In this document: positions 41,887 through 50,933 of the stretch, one piece after another
How the letters are laid out: each line of letters begins with the position of its first letter
Numbering within the stretch: position 1 is the first letter of the stretch
Notes under the pieces: model-generated
What the model saw: the letters and a program-made list of their open reading frames with translations, nothing else
Told to the model about the DNA's origin: nothing
The model's database searches: none
NCBI RefSeq assembly: GCF_000621845.1
Contig: NZ_JHXF01000014.1
Span: forward strand, 1 to 64,000
Source: Ruminococcus flavefaciens MA2007
Lineage (GTDB): Bacteria; Bacillota; Clostridia; Oscillospirales; Ruminococcaceae
Direction of reading: 5' to 3'
DNA: 64,000 bases
Translations under genes and position numbers: made by a program

Positions 41887-43728
41887 ATGAAAAAGAAAAA
41901 AGAGGAAAAGATAACCCCAAATGAGCAACAGCTCCTTGACGGTATTGATATTACACAGAAACACCCACTATTCGGACTCCTTCGAATAAACCCGGAGATC
42001 GTTCCTAAAAGCAGATTAGGCAAAAATGTTCCTGCCAAAGTATCATCGTCAGGACGCATATATCTTAATAAGGACTGTGATAGGACTCCGAAAGAATGGG
42101 CATATATAATAGCTCACTGCCTGCTCCACTTGTGCTTCGGACATTTTGACTCCGAACGTATGCCTGGCTACTGGCAGCAGATAACCGAAAAGCAGCAGAA
42201 ATGGGTTAACAAATATGATCCTGAGCTGTGGAATATGGCTTGTGATATTTATATATCACGTTTTCTTGCTGACATAAAATTTGGCTCTACTGACATCGAT
42301 ACTGCTCAACTAACCAACTATGGTACTGCATCAAGCGAACTAAAGATATATGATAAGCTTGTTGAACTTAATATTAGCACAGACAGGAACGTTTTCGGAA
42401 CTGCTGGTGAGTTCCCTGATATGATAGGAACAGAATCTCCGCTCGAATACCGTTACGGCAAGAATGAATATATAAGCCGCTTTGCCTATGCTCTTGCTAG
42501 TTCAGTGCGTTCGGTCATAGATAAGGCAAATGATAGTCAGGTAATGACCAGAAAGCGAAAGAGCACTATGGAGAAGGCAGCAGAGTGGTTCATCAACCAT
42601 TATCCGCTATTGGGAGGTATCGCTACAGGCTTTAAGATAGTTGAAACTCTCAATAGAAATGACTTGAATGATGTTGAAATCGCTGCTGTAGATGTCATGA
42701 ATGGAGAAATATATGTCAATCCTACAACTGGGCTTACACTTGAAGAGTGGAAATTTGTTCTTGCGCATGAATATCTTCATGCTGGTCTTCAGCATCATGC
42801 AAGGCGGAACGGCAGAGATCACTATTTGTGGAATGTTGCATGTGATTTTATTATCAACGGCTGGCTGAACGAAATGCAGATAGGAGCAATGCCTCAGAAA
42901 GGGCTCCTGTACGATGAAACACTGAATAATTTGTCTGCCGAAGAAATATATGACAAGCTTATCGAGAATATCCGCAAAAACTCCAAGTATGAAACATTCA
43001 GAGGCTACGGTAAAGGAGATATTATCGACAAAGGATGGTCAGAGAGCAATAACAGTGCTACCACACTGGATGATTTCTGCAAAAGCGCATTGCGTGGCGG
43101 TCTGGAATACCACACCTCGACTGGCAGAGGATATATCCCTGCTGGTCTCATTGAGGAGATAAAGGCACTTTCTATGCCGCCCGTTCCTTGGGATGTTGAA
43201 CTCGCCAAGTGGTTCGACACATGGTTTCAGCCGCTTGAAAAGCACAGGACATATGCCAGACCCAGCCGGCGTCAGAGCAGCACCCCCGATATCCCACGCC
43301 CAAACTGGATAAAGCCTGAAATACCGGAATTCAGCCGGACATACGGAGTTATTATCGATACATCTGGTTCAATGACTCCGGAGCTGATAGGTAAAGCTCT
43401 TGGTGCTGCAGCAAGCTACTCTGTATCAAAAGATGTTCCATTAGTCCGTGTAGTATTTTGCGATGCGAATGCTTACGACATAGGATATATTGCTCCCGAG
43501 GACATCGCGGGACGTGTTATGGTAAAGGGACGAGGAGGTACGATACTACAGCCTGCTGTTGATCTTCTTGAACAGGCCAAGGATTTTCCGAAAGATGGAC
43601 CAATCCTTATCATTACCGATGCACAAATTGAAGATAATCTTAAGATACATCATGAACACGCTTTTCTTATTCCTGAGGGCAGAAGGCTACCTTTCAGACC
43701 AAGAGGTAAAGTGTTCTATTTCACATAA
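41887..43728 (+). CDS. VWA-like/putative metallopeptidase protein (DUF2201-type)
   Basis: A 613-residue protein. Two zinc-protease-like motifs are seen: AHCLLHLCFGH (about residue 75) and AHEYLHAGLQHH (HExxH-type, about 293). The C-terminal VWA-like domain has the MIDAS motif DTSGSMT (about 491) and a late TDAQIED. The arrangement is that of putative metallopeptidases encoded next to MoxR ATPases. A Ro60-like RNA-linked role is suggested only by its place in the rtcB operon. It starts 2 bp after the MoxR stop. Confidence 0.87.
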   Translation: MKKKKEEKITPNEQQLLDGIDITQKHPLFGLLRINPEIVPKSRLGKNVPAKVSSSGRIYLNKDCDRTPKEWAYIIAHCLLHLCFGHFDSERMPGYWQQITEKQQKWVNKYDPELWNMACDIYISRFLADIKFGSTDIDTAQLTNYGTASSELKIYDKLVELNISTDRNVFGTAGEFPDMIGTESPLEYRYGKNEYISRFAYALASSVRSVIDKANDSQVMTRKRKSTMEKAAEWFINHYPLLGGIATGFKIVETLNRNDLNDVEIAAVDVMNGEIYVNPTTGLTLEEWKFVLAHEYLHAGLQHHARRNGRDHYLWNVACDFIINGWLNEMQIGAMPQKGLLYDETLNNLSAEEIYDKLIENIRKNSKYETFRGYGKGDIIDKGWSESNNSATTLDDFCKSALRGGLEYHTSTGRGYIPAGLIEEIKALSMPPVPWDVELAKWFDTWFQPLEKHRTYARPSRRQSSTPDIPRPNWIKPEIPEFSRTYGVIIDTSGSMTPELIGKALGAAASYSVSKDVPLVRVVFCDANAYDIGYIAPEDIAGRVMVKGRGGTILQPAVDLLEQAKDFPKDGPILIITDAQIEDNLKIHHEHAFLIPEGRRLPFRPRGKVFYFT

Positions 43729-43816
43729 TGATCTCTTTGTGGGCGCGGTATTTTGCATAATGTGATTTATACTATAAATTAACAAGAAATCTCTAACACT
43801 ATTTCCGAATACATAC

Positions 43817-43848
43817 AAAAAGGCTATGACTTAAGCATAGCCTTTTTT
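43817..43848. terminator. Bidirectional intrinsic terminator
   Basis: AAAAAGGCTATG, loop ACTTAAG and CATAGCC followed by TTTTTT. It closes the rightward rtcB operon and the leftward small-gene operon. Confidence 0.9.
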
Positions 43849-43903
43849 GTACGTCATAAACAAACTCCCTTACTATTCTCGTTTATACTAAGTTTTTCTG
43901 TTG

Positions 43904-44167
43904 TTATGGTATAGGTGGAATCTCTACACCACCACAATCAATTTGATATTGTCCTATTTCTTTACCTGTACCATTCATAACAAATTCTGGCATTTTTGTA
44001 ACTTTACCTGTCTCTTTAAGAATAACAACTGTTGTATGACCATATCCACCTTCATATCCAGTATCTTCTGAGCTACCAAACGCAAATCCTTTTTCATATT
44101 CAATACAGATGTTTATGTTTTTCTTGTACTTTTGAGCAATTTCTAAGGCTTCGTCGTAATTAATCAT
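43904..44167 (-). CDS. Imm35/YrhB-like small protein, paralogue 1
   Basis: An 87-residue protein: MINYDEALEIAQKYKKNINI, then KGFAFG, VVILKETGKVTKMPEF and a GKEIGQYQ end. The fold pattern (N-terminal helix followed by a beta sheet with a glycine turn before TGKV) resembles the Imm35/YrhB group of immunity-like proteins. Start 44167 has GAGGTG upstream. It is a paralogue of the gene at 44275-44520. Function is inferred from pattern only. Confidence 0.6.
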   Translation of the reverse strand: MINYDEALEIAQKYKKNINICIEYEKGFAFGSSEDTGYEGGYGHTTVVILKETGKVTKMPEFVMNGTGKEIGQYQIDCGGVEIPPIP

Positions 44168-44274
44168 ATAAATGCACCTCAACCATTAAAGCAATGAAAA
44201 ATCATCACTGTATTATTCACTTCTATATAATTATAAATCATATATGTATCTGCATTTTTTAAAGTTATGATAGT

Positions 44275-44520
44275 CTATACTTTAAGATTAACATCAAATT
44301 CTTTTACTTCATCGTCAGAATAGTTTGCATAGTTCTCATAATATTCTGTAGTTCCTATTGCTTTTCCGTTCTCTTTAAGAATGCAACATATCCCTTCTCC
44401 ACCTATAGAATATTCATCATCTACATTCTTAAAAAGATATGCATTAGGTGTTTCTACGCATTTATCTATTCTGCTTTTAAGCTGAAGAGCTATCTTTAAT
44501 GCTTCATTATAACTGATCAT
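44275..44520 (-). CDS. Imm35/YrhB-like small protein, paralogue 2
   Basis: An 81-residue protein with the same layout as its downstream neighbour: MISYNEALKIALQLKSRIDK, NAYLFKN, ICCILKENGKAIGTTEYY and a short acidic end. The start at 44520 lies 2 bp after the stop of the ADP-ribosylglycohydrolase gene and uses the AAGGAG just upstream, so the genes are co-transcribed. Duplicated immunity-like genes are common where a toxin has been lost or lies elsewhere. Confidence 0.6.
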   Translation of the reverse strand: MISYNEALKIALQLKSRIDKCVETPNAYLFKNVDDEYSIGGEGICCILKENGKAIGTTEYYENYANYSDDEVKEFDVNLKV

Positions 44521-44522
44521 AG

Positions 44523-45326
44523 TCAAATCTCCTTACGTATGTGTTCATAAAAATTCCTTAAAACAGCTCGCAAATCACTGCTCAAGCGATGTAAACCTTC
44601 GTCGGCTATCTCTTTAGGTATTTCATAGAATGCTTCTGCAATACTTCCAGAAATACAAGTAAGCGTGTCACAGTCACCACCGAGAGAAACTGCCGTGCGT
44701 ATTACATCTTCAAAGCTCTGTCCTTCCAAAAAAGTAGTAATTGCTTCTGGTACCGTTTCCTGACAAGTCTCCACATGGTGGTATTTAGGTCTAATTTCGT
44801 CACAGGTTCTGGAAAGGTCATAATTGAACTCTTTTATTATATAATCTTTGATTTCAGTTTTGCTTTTGCCGTTTCTGGAAAGAAAAATAGCACTTGCCGT
44901 TGCTTCTGCACCTTTTATACCTTCTGGATGATTATGAGTTACTTCCGATGTAAGTGCAGCAATATGCCTTGTGGTCTCAATATCATCAAACAACCAACCG
45001 GCAGCTGCCACTCTCATAGCAGAGCCATTACCGAAACTGCCATAAGGTTTAGGATCAGGAGTTCCAAGCCATTGACTAAACATACATCCATATCCAGCGT
45101 GAGGATACTTTTTGCCCCATTTCTGCATGGAATCGACCAGTGCTGTCTTTATTTCATCATCTGACTTGCCAATAGTAGCAAGCAACGCTTCTGCTACGGC
45201 AATAGTCATAACAGAATCATCTGTAAACTCGGATTTTTCGCTAAACAATGGAAAATCCTTTGTTTTGTCACCTCTGTCAAATTCATATGGTGCGCCAATC
45301 ATATCACCTAATATTGCTCCGAGCAT
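44523..45326 (-). CDS. ADP-ribosylglycohydrolase family protein (DraG-like)
   Basis: A 267-residue enzyme that removes ADP-ribose from proteins or related substrates with two metal ions. Metal ligands are visible in FTDDSVMT (about residues 34-41) and GGDCDTLTCISG (about 217-228), with GNGSAMRV and HNHPEG between. Length is normal for the family. In an operon with two immunity-like proteins it may reverse a toxin's ADP-ribosylation, which is inference. GGAGGC lies upstream of the start at 45326. Confidence 0.9.
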   Translation of the reverse strand: MLGAILGDMIGAPYEFDRGDKTKDFPLFSEKSEFTDDSVMTIAVAEALLATIGKSDDEIKTALVDSMQKWGKKYPHAGYGCMFSQWLGTPDPKPYGSFGNGSAMRVAAAGWLFDDIETTRHIAALTSEVTHNHPEGIKGAEATASAIFLSRNGKSKTEIKDYIIKEFNYDLSRTCDEIRPKYHHVETCQETVPEAITTFLEGQSFEDVIRTAVSLGGDCDTLTCISGSIAEAFYEIPKEIADEGLHRLSSDLRAVLRNFYEHIRKEI

Positions 45327-45360
45327 AAGAAAAGCCTCCTTATTTTAATTGATAAAGTAT

Positions 45361-45388
45361 ACCCTCGCCAAACTGACCTGGCAAGGGT
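45361..45388. terminator. Hairpin between lipoprotein and glycohydrolase genes
   Basis: ACCCTCGCCA and TGGCAAGGGT form a 10-bp stem with one mismatch, just downstream of the leftward lipoprotein gene. Confidence 0.65.
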
Positions 45389-45400
45389 AATTATTGTATC

Positions 45401-45910
45401 TTATTTGACGCGGTATATTTGACGATCACTTATATTGAGTGTTATTTCTTCTGTTTTTATTGACCATTCACTATCATTTTTGTCGATAACTTTCATTTTA
45501 AAATCAAATTCATACGGACCATCCTCATCGATTTTTAGGTCCCTAAGATCAGAGTTAAAAATAAATATTTCTAAATAGGTTTTTTTCCCTGATAAAACAG
45601 ATTCAGAATCAGAGCTATTAAGCATATAATCATTTGCAGTATAACTATCTGTTATTACAGTAATATCCCTTTCTGATTTATTATCAATTAGAAATTCTAA
45701 AGCAATACCCGTTCCTCTAAACTGCTTCTCATCAAACGATATTTTAATATTATCTTGATCAACAAAAATCTCATCGCCAAAAGTATTGGTTTCTTCTGAT
45801 TTGTTTTGTGGTATATTTGAGGCTGTATTTGATTCATCTTTATTCTTACCACATCCACATAGAGATACTAATAAGCATATTAACGTAAATATTGAAATAA
45901 TCTTTTTCAT
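45401..45910 (-). CDS. Predicted lipoprotein, unknown function
   Basis: A 169-residue protein with signal peptide and lipobox SLCGC (lipidated Cys20), an Asn/Ser/Glu-rich linker and a single beta-rich domain. Features such as GIALEFLIDNKSERDITV look like an immunoglobulin-type or telomere-repeat-like extracellular domain (DUF5067-like pattern). Start 45910 (MKKIISIF) is chosen because AGAGGTGA lies upstream and the signal peptide begins there; the longer frame adds residues unlike a signal peptide. Confidence 0.7.
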   Translation of the reverse strand: MKKIISIFTLICLLVSLCGCGKNKDESNTASNIPQNKSEETNTFGDEIFVDQDNIKISFDEKQFRGTGIALEFLIDNKSERDITVITDSYTANDYMLNSSDSESVLSGKKTYLEIFIFNSDLRDLKIDEDGPYEFDFKMKVIDKNDSEWSIKTEEITLNISDRQIYRVK

Positions 45911-46704
45911 AAACTCACCTCTTAAATAAAAACAAGCACTCAAATTAAAGTTTACCATGATATGTTTACACTTATATTTTAACATATATTTACAATCAGT
46001 CAATATGCTTGCAGTAAAATTAACAAAATAATTACATTTATAATTATATTATTGTGCTGTATTACATTTGGTAAAGGTTATGGATAAACATATTATATAT
46101 GAACTTTACTAAATTGGGGTAATACCATTATCATGCTCAAAAAGTTATAGATAATTTTGTTCAACGTGTAAATAAAACCAACTTCACTTGATGTTTTTAC
46201 TTTAATAACACCATTCACGTAATTATTAATCATCTTCATTATCATTCAAATGTCTGAATCTATCTTAACGATATCCACTGTCGCCTAAATTATATACATA
46301 TTCATTTCGTCCAAATCATATATGAAGTCAAAAAATATTGTTTAAAACGAAATAATATTGATAAAGAACAATTGTTTATAGACACTGTTTTTTTTACTTG
46401 ATATAATCGAACATCAATACAGCAATATGCTATTTAGTATAGAATACAGTTTCTTCTCCGTTTTGTATATTATGCACTAATAAAATTAAACAATATTAAA
46501 TAAACATGAGCAAATCGCTTGACAAATTTGATGTTTATATGATATACTTAATGTAAATACTATTGACTGATATTATTTTAATATAGTGTAGTTATTAATG
46601 GTAAGTAGTATTTGTTAGCACAAAATATAAAGCATGTTGTTATACGGGACAATAATCTGATTTACAGTTTCGGAAGCATTTAGGTGGGATAAGGGAGTGA
46701 TTCT
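45911..46704. other. AT-rich 794-bp intergenic region before the injection-system operon
   Basis: No supported gene. The stretch is markedly AT-rich, with several runs of alternating A and T. A rightward promoter lies at 46519-46548. Such regions in front of transferred clusters often bind silencing proteins, which is speculation here. Confidence 0.5.
46519..46548 (+). promoter_or_regulatory. Promoter of the contractile-injection-like operon
   Basis: TTGACA 46519-46524 and TATACT 46543-46548 with 18-bp spacing. It is followed by a leader of about 150 bp before the first gene. Confidence 0.7.
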
Positions 46705-48072
46705 ATTAGCAATTATGTGTTTTCAGGAGCAGAATGGATTTGTACATTTGGCGGCAAAGGTGTTATTAGAAATAATTCTGATGTTAAATCAAGGGTTGAT
46801 GGTATGTTAACGACTTCCGATAAACCTATCGCTGATGGTGCTAGTGTCTGTTCAGCGCATGAAGGTGCTCTGTGTTCACCCGCTCCTTCAATATGGATAG
46901 GAGCAGCTTCAACTGTATTGGTATCAGGTCAGCCTGCCCTTTTATCTTCATCTACTATTCCATGTTTAGCAGGAGGAGGCATAATAAAGATACGGCATCA
47001 AAACAATCAGGTTTTTCAAGGAATTTTTGCTCCTAATATAGATAATTCATCAAATAGTTCTGCTTCATCTAGTATCGTTGCACCTACCATAATCGCAGGC
47101 ATGGCTGAAGAAAACAAGATTTCAACATACTCGGAGTCTAATTCGGATAAATATGAGAGTGATCAAAGTGAAAAATCCGAACAGAACACCATCAATTCAA
47201 CACAGTGCCGAACCAATTGTTGGTGTTCCGGTAAATGTCCAGAAGAATTCAAAGGGAAATGTGAATTTTGTGAATCGCCAGACAGTAAAATGTTGATTGC
47301 AAGTGATGCCGCTAAATTGAAAGCGAACCTTGAAAAGGCGTTTCCAGATATATACCCACATTTTGCTTCAGCCTTATCAGGTGTTCAATATAAGATGGAA
47401 GATGCATATAGGGTTGATACTTCAGTAGCACATCATCATTTAATCCCAGGAAATGAGTGCTATGGAAGTAAAAAGAAAGACGGAGGGATGCGTTATCCGC
47501 TTTTAATCAAATTAGGAAACTTATTTAAATACGATATCAACTGTGCTGAAAACGGTATACTCCTTCCTTCATTTACAAATGTACAGTTAAGTAGAATAAT
47601 GGCACAAGAGAAGCCACGATTATTCTACTATGTTATGGACAAGGATATAGCGAATTCTGAGCAAATAGTACTATTAGATAGCTCAAAACGTGGTTTCATA
47701 GGATCGCAATTACATGTAGGACAACATAGTTATGAAGGAAGATTAAAGTTATTGCGTGCTAAGCATCCAGAATTAACATCGTATCGGTGCTATGAAGATA
47801 TTGTATTAGAATATCTCGACACTTTTGAAGAGTATTATCTTGAAACGTATGAAAAAACATGTTTTATGCGTGATTATGATCAACAAAAGAAAAACTATTT
47901 TCAACGGATGAATGCCATAAGCGATGCACTTCGGCAGAAAATCTGTGCTTTCCCACATCATGGAATGAAACTCAGCTGGCTCAACAAGCGCGTCCTTGTT
48001 TCTTTTCCGGCTTTGCTATATGATGTGGATATATCCATAGAAGAATATATCGAAAGGTACATGGTTGAGTGA
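46705..48072 (+). CDS. PAAR-like (DUF4280) effector with C-terminal AHH-type nuclease domain
   Basis: A 455-residue protein. Residues 1-110 follow the DUF4280 PAAR-like spike-tip pattern: SNYVFSGAEWICTFGGKG, ASVCSAHEGALCSPAPSIW, then IPCLAGGGIIKI. A Ser/Asn-rich linker and a Cys-rich knot (CRTNCWCSGKCPEE, about 170-185) follow. The C-terminal toxin has AHHHLIP (about residue 242), NGILLPSF and LHVGQHSYEG, the AHH nuclease pattern with two His. It should cap the spike and act as DNase or RNase in the target. The start appears to be ATT 46705 (AAGGGAG 7 bp upstream, family start M-SNYV); GTG 46717 is the alternative. Confidence 0.82.
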   Translation: MSNYVFSGAEWICTFGGKGVIRNNSDVKSRVDGMLTTSDKPIADGASVCSAHEGALCSPAPSIWIGAASTVLVSGQPALLSSSTIPCLAGGGIIKIRHQNNQVFQGIFAPNIDNSSNSSASSSIVAPTIIAGMAEENKISTYSESNSDKYESDQSEKSEQNTINSTQCRTNCWCSGKCPEEFKGKCEFCESPDSKMLIASDAAKLKANLEKAFPDIYPHFASALSGVQYKMEDAYRVDTSVAHHHLIPGNECYGSKKKDGGMRYPLLIKLGNLFKYDINCAENGILLPSFTNVQLSRIMAQEKPRLFYYVMDKDIANSEQIVLLDSSKRGFIGSQLHVGQHSYEGRLKLLRAKHPELTSYRCYEDIVLEYLDTFEEYYLETYEKTCFMRDYDQQKKNYFQRMNAISDALRQKICAFPHHGMKLSWLNKRVLVSFPALLYDVDISIEEYIERYMVE

Positions 48073-48629
48073 AAATGAAGTATTATTTTTTGATAGCCGC
48101 TGATACCCTTGGATCAGATTATATTTATCTAGACATAGATGAAATCCCCATGGGGGTTAAAAGGGCCGCAAAGCAAAGTGCTTTTCAGTTTGTAGAACGT
48201 GATTTACATGAACTCTTGCTAGACGATAGAAGTGGACAACGATTACCTGATTTTATCTGCGATTTACACAGTAACGTTCCCATTATATCGGATAAACTGA
48301 AGCGTGTATTTGATGATTTTGATATCCGTTATTTATTTTATCAACGCATTAAACTTGTCAGAAAGAAAGATGGCCTTTCTGAAAGATACTGGTTAGCTAT
48401 TCCTCCGCGAATCGATTGCTTACAAATGGAGGAAAGTTGCATTGATTCGCTATGGAACAAGGCAACAAAGATTACGATAGATTCAAAAAAAACAGGAAAC
48501 TATGATATTTTCAAAATATCAGGAGTATCAAATCAAGAAATTATTATAACAGAACAATTGAAAAACGCCATTGAAAAGGCTAAAGCGGATTCAGGGCTTT
48601 TCTTTGTTGATGATCCAAATCTAACTTGA
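48069..48629 (+). CDS. Imm11/DUF1629-like immunity protein
   Basis: A 186-residue protein overlapping the effector stop by 4 bp (GTGA). The C-terminal half has the pattern PIISDKLKRVFDDFDI, FYQRIKLV and AIPPRIDCLQMEES, as in the DUF1629/Imm11 immunity family. The position immediately after a polymorphic nuclease effector supports an immunity role: it would neutralise the AHH domain in the producing cell. GTG 48069 and ATG 48075 are both possible starts. Confidence 0.72.
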   Translation: MKMKYYFLIAADTLGSDYIYLDIDEIPMGVKRAAKQSAFQFVERDLHELLLDDRSGQRLPDFICDLHSNVPIISDKLKRVFDDFDIRYLFYQRIKLVRKKDGLSERYWLAIPPRIDCLQMEESCIDSLWNKATKITIDSKKTGNYDIFKISGVSNQEIIITEQLKNAIEKAKADSGLFFVDDPNLT

Positions 48630-48640
48630 GGAGGTTTATT

Positions 48641-50914
48641 ATGCCACAATACATTAAACAAACCAGCAGAACTATCCTTTTTGAGGAATTCAGTAGAGCG
48701 GAGAGAATCGATGATAATGGTCTGTCTGTTCCTGTTGATCGAATGGATTTCTTACTGGATCGCAAAGCACAGAAGACTTTTTTGGAAGTAAAGGATAAAC
48801 TAATTGTTCATAGTTTTAAAGAGTTCATGGAGAAGTTTGAACCTAAATACTATGAGTATGTTACTGTTGAAATTGATCCTCAAACAAGAGAAGAGGTACC
48901 GATATTTACTTATAGCTTGAAAAAACCGTTACGTGGCAACGCAACTGAATGCAAATTGATTGATCAACCATTTTATAAGGCTATGGTAGATATATACCGA
49001 AATAAGGGCATAGCAGGTGAATCTGATGCAACATTTGAGTTTTCTACATTGATTGATCGTGTATTTGCACCAAGTCATGCTATGGATGAAGCTCGTGATA
49101 TTCGTGGACGGTTAACTTATAATTTTAGTGAATACTTACGCATGGAGCAACGCGGTGCTGCACCAGATGAGTTATCAGAAATCGCCATTGAGATAAAACG
49201 GCTTCGTCGACGTATTAGGGATGAATACATGTCCAGAAGTCAGTTCAATCTGATACCACTTATTATTCAGGATACGCGTGAACGCTTAGAGTATCGCGGC
49301 GACTCAGATCAAAATCTGGCAAATGGTGATACTGTTCAGAGACATGTAGAAATTACCTTTGACGAAAAAGGCAGACTTCAGTATCATGATAAGCCTGTAA
49401 CTGGCAATTCTGATACGCTTATGATTGGGACTTCATCGGTTGAGTCGGCTACGAAACGGCTTTGCACGACAATTTCGAATGATTTTGACCGTGCAGCTGA
49501 AACAGGAAAGAATCAGCTCCGCATAGTAGATGATCCTCAAAGCACTGGATTTATGAAGAAAATGCTCCTTTCGGTATTCGGTGGACAGGCATTTGAAGAT
49601 GATGATGCCAGCGTTGATGAACTGCGTACAAATCTTGCGCTTTATGAGACTATGTATAAGAAGTCGCAAGAAAGTTTTGCGCAAAATGTGGTATCACTGG
49701 TAGAAAAAATCATCAATGTTATGGCATTTTTCGATCATGCTGGTACTAATGCAGAACTGATAGTTACAAACTGCAGCATTTCTGAATTAATTAAGGAGTC
49801 TAATCGTGCTAACTTCATTCAATTCGTCGAAGCACTGGGAAATGAGAAAACAGACGAAAAAATCTGGTTTGCTATTATACCAGCTGTAGACCATAAAGAC
49901 TTCGTTACAATTGAAGGCGCACCTATAATTGTTTCCCCGGATGATCCAGATGATGATTTAGATAATGAGACGGCTCCTACAGTTAGCAGTTATAGCTTAA
50001 CACCATTTACTCATCTTCTTACAGCGTTAGAACTACTCGGTAAAAATAATATAATCACGTTCTTTAACTTTAAGGGCTGTTCAAGGACAAGTTCTTCTGA
50101 ATTAACAAGCGAGACCGTTGTGGCGTATAAGAATGCTCTTGAAAATGTAAAATATCGCGACTATGCAGTGTTCTGTTATCCGAACTTCACTATTCTTCCT
50201 CGAAGAGAAAGCAGTGTTAAGATTGGAAAGGAATATATCAAACTGCCACCTGTGTTTGTAGATGCCTCATATATTGCTGCTTCTTTGTGTGTATCAACGC
50301 AGCATCTTGATACTCTTAGCTCTAAGGATTTCCCAGTTTCTGATGCTCTTGGTCAGCCTGTCAGATTTGACTTTGAGGGCAGTTTCGACACTAATACTGG
50401 GGATAAAAAGGTCTTACTCTCACAAGTATTTGCAACAAAAATGAATAGAGAATTAATTCTTTCATGGAATAGTGGACTGATTGACGAAATATCAAAATCA
50501 GGAGGATTTGGCTTCTGCTTCTGTGGTGATGAAAAATGGTTCACTTATAGAGGTCAGACAACAAAGCAATCAAACGCTTATGTATTCCGTGCAAGAACGC
50601 TTGCGAAAGATCGAATTATAGATAAAGACGGTAATACTACAAATGAAGAAAGATTCCGTCCAATTTTTAAGACTATGGTTGAGACGTATTTAAGAGCGAT
50701 TGCTAAGAAAACAGATGCGGATCAAATCAAGCGAATCTGTGATGAATATACTGGTGGAAAGAGTAAAATGAACATTAATAATGCGGTTTATTCGCCTAAT
50801 TCCAGTGGAGTTCAGTCTGAAGAAACAATTACTTTTAATGAAAACAGAATCAATATTACATATGACCGTGATAGTGATGGATTTAATCTGGAATTCAGGG
50901 AGTCATCGAACTAA
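48641..50914 (+). CDS. Large candidate contractile-sheath protein
   Basis: A 757-residue protein. The second half resembles contractile sheath proteins (TssC/phage-sheath type) in layout: a long domain, then LTALELLGKNNIITFFNFKG, DYAVFCYPNFTILPR and PPVFVDASYIAASLCVSTQH, an exposed beta insertion, and FRPIFKTMVETYLRAIAK near the end. The first half (IVHSFKEFMEKFEPKYYE and a helical stretch with ETMYKKSQESF) could play the TssB part, making this a one-chain sheath. This is pattern-level evidence only. Start 48641 is fixed by GAGGAGGT 5 bp upstream. It lies directly before the tube-like and spike genes, the usual order. Confidence 0.5.
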   Translation: MPQYIKQTSRTILFEEFSRAERIDDNGLSVPVDRMDFLLDRKAQKTFLEVKDKLIVHSFKEFMEKFEPKYYEYVTVEIDPQTREEVPIFTYSLKKPLRGNATECKLIDQPFYKAMVDIYRNKGIAGESDATFEFSTLIDRVFAPSHAMDEARDIRGRLTYNFSEYLRMEQRGAAPDELSEIAIEIKRLRRRIRDEYMSRSQFNLIPLIIQDTRERLEYRGDSDQNLANGDTVQRHVEITFDEKGRLQYHDKPVTGNSDTLMIGTSSVESATKRLCTTISNDFDRAAETGKNQLRIVDDPQSTGFMKKMLLSVFGGQAFEDDDASVDELRTNLALYETMYKKSQESFAQNVVSLVEKIINVMAFFDHAGTNAELIVTNCSISELIKESNRANFIQFVEALGNEKTDEKIWFAIIPAVDHKDFVTIEGAPIIVSPDDPDDDLDNETAPTVSSYSLTPFTHLLTALELLGKNNIITFFNFKGCSRTSSSELTSETVVAYKNALENVKYRDYAVFCYPNFTILPRRESSVKIGKEYIKLPPVFVDASYIAASLCVSTQHLDTLSSKDFPVSDALGQPVRFDFEGSFDTNTGDKKVLLSQVFATKMNRELILSWNSGLIDEISKSGGFGFCFCGDEKWFTYRGQTTKQSNAYVFRARTLAKDRIIDKDGNTTNEERFRPIFKTMVETYLRAIAKKTDADQIKRICDEYTGGKSKMNINNAVYSPNSSGVQSEETITFNENRINITYDRDSDGFNLEFRESSN

Positions 50915-50933
50915 TAGAAAGGGGTTATAACGT

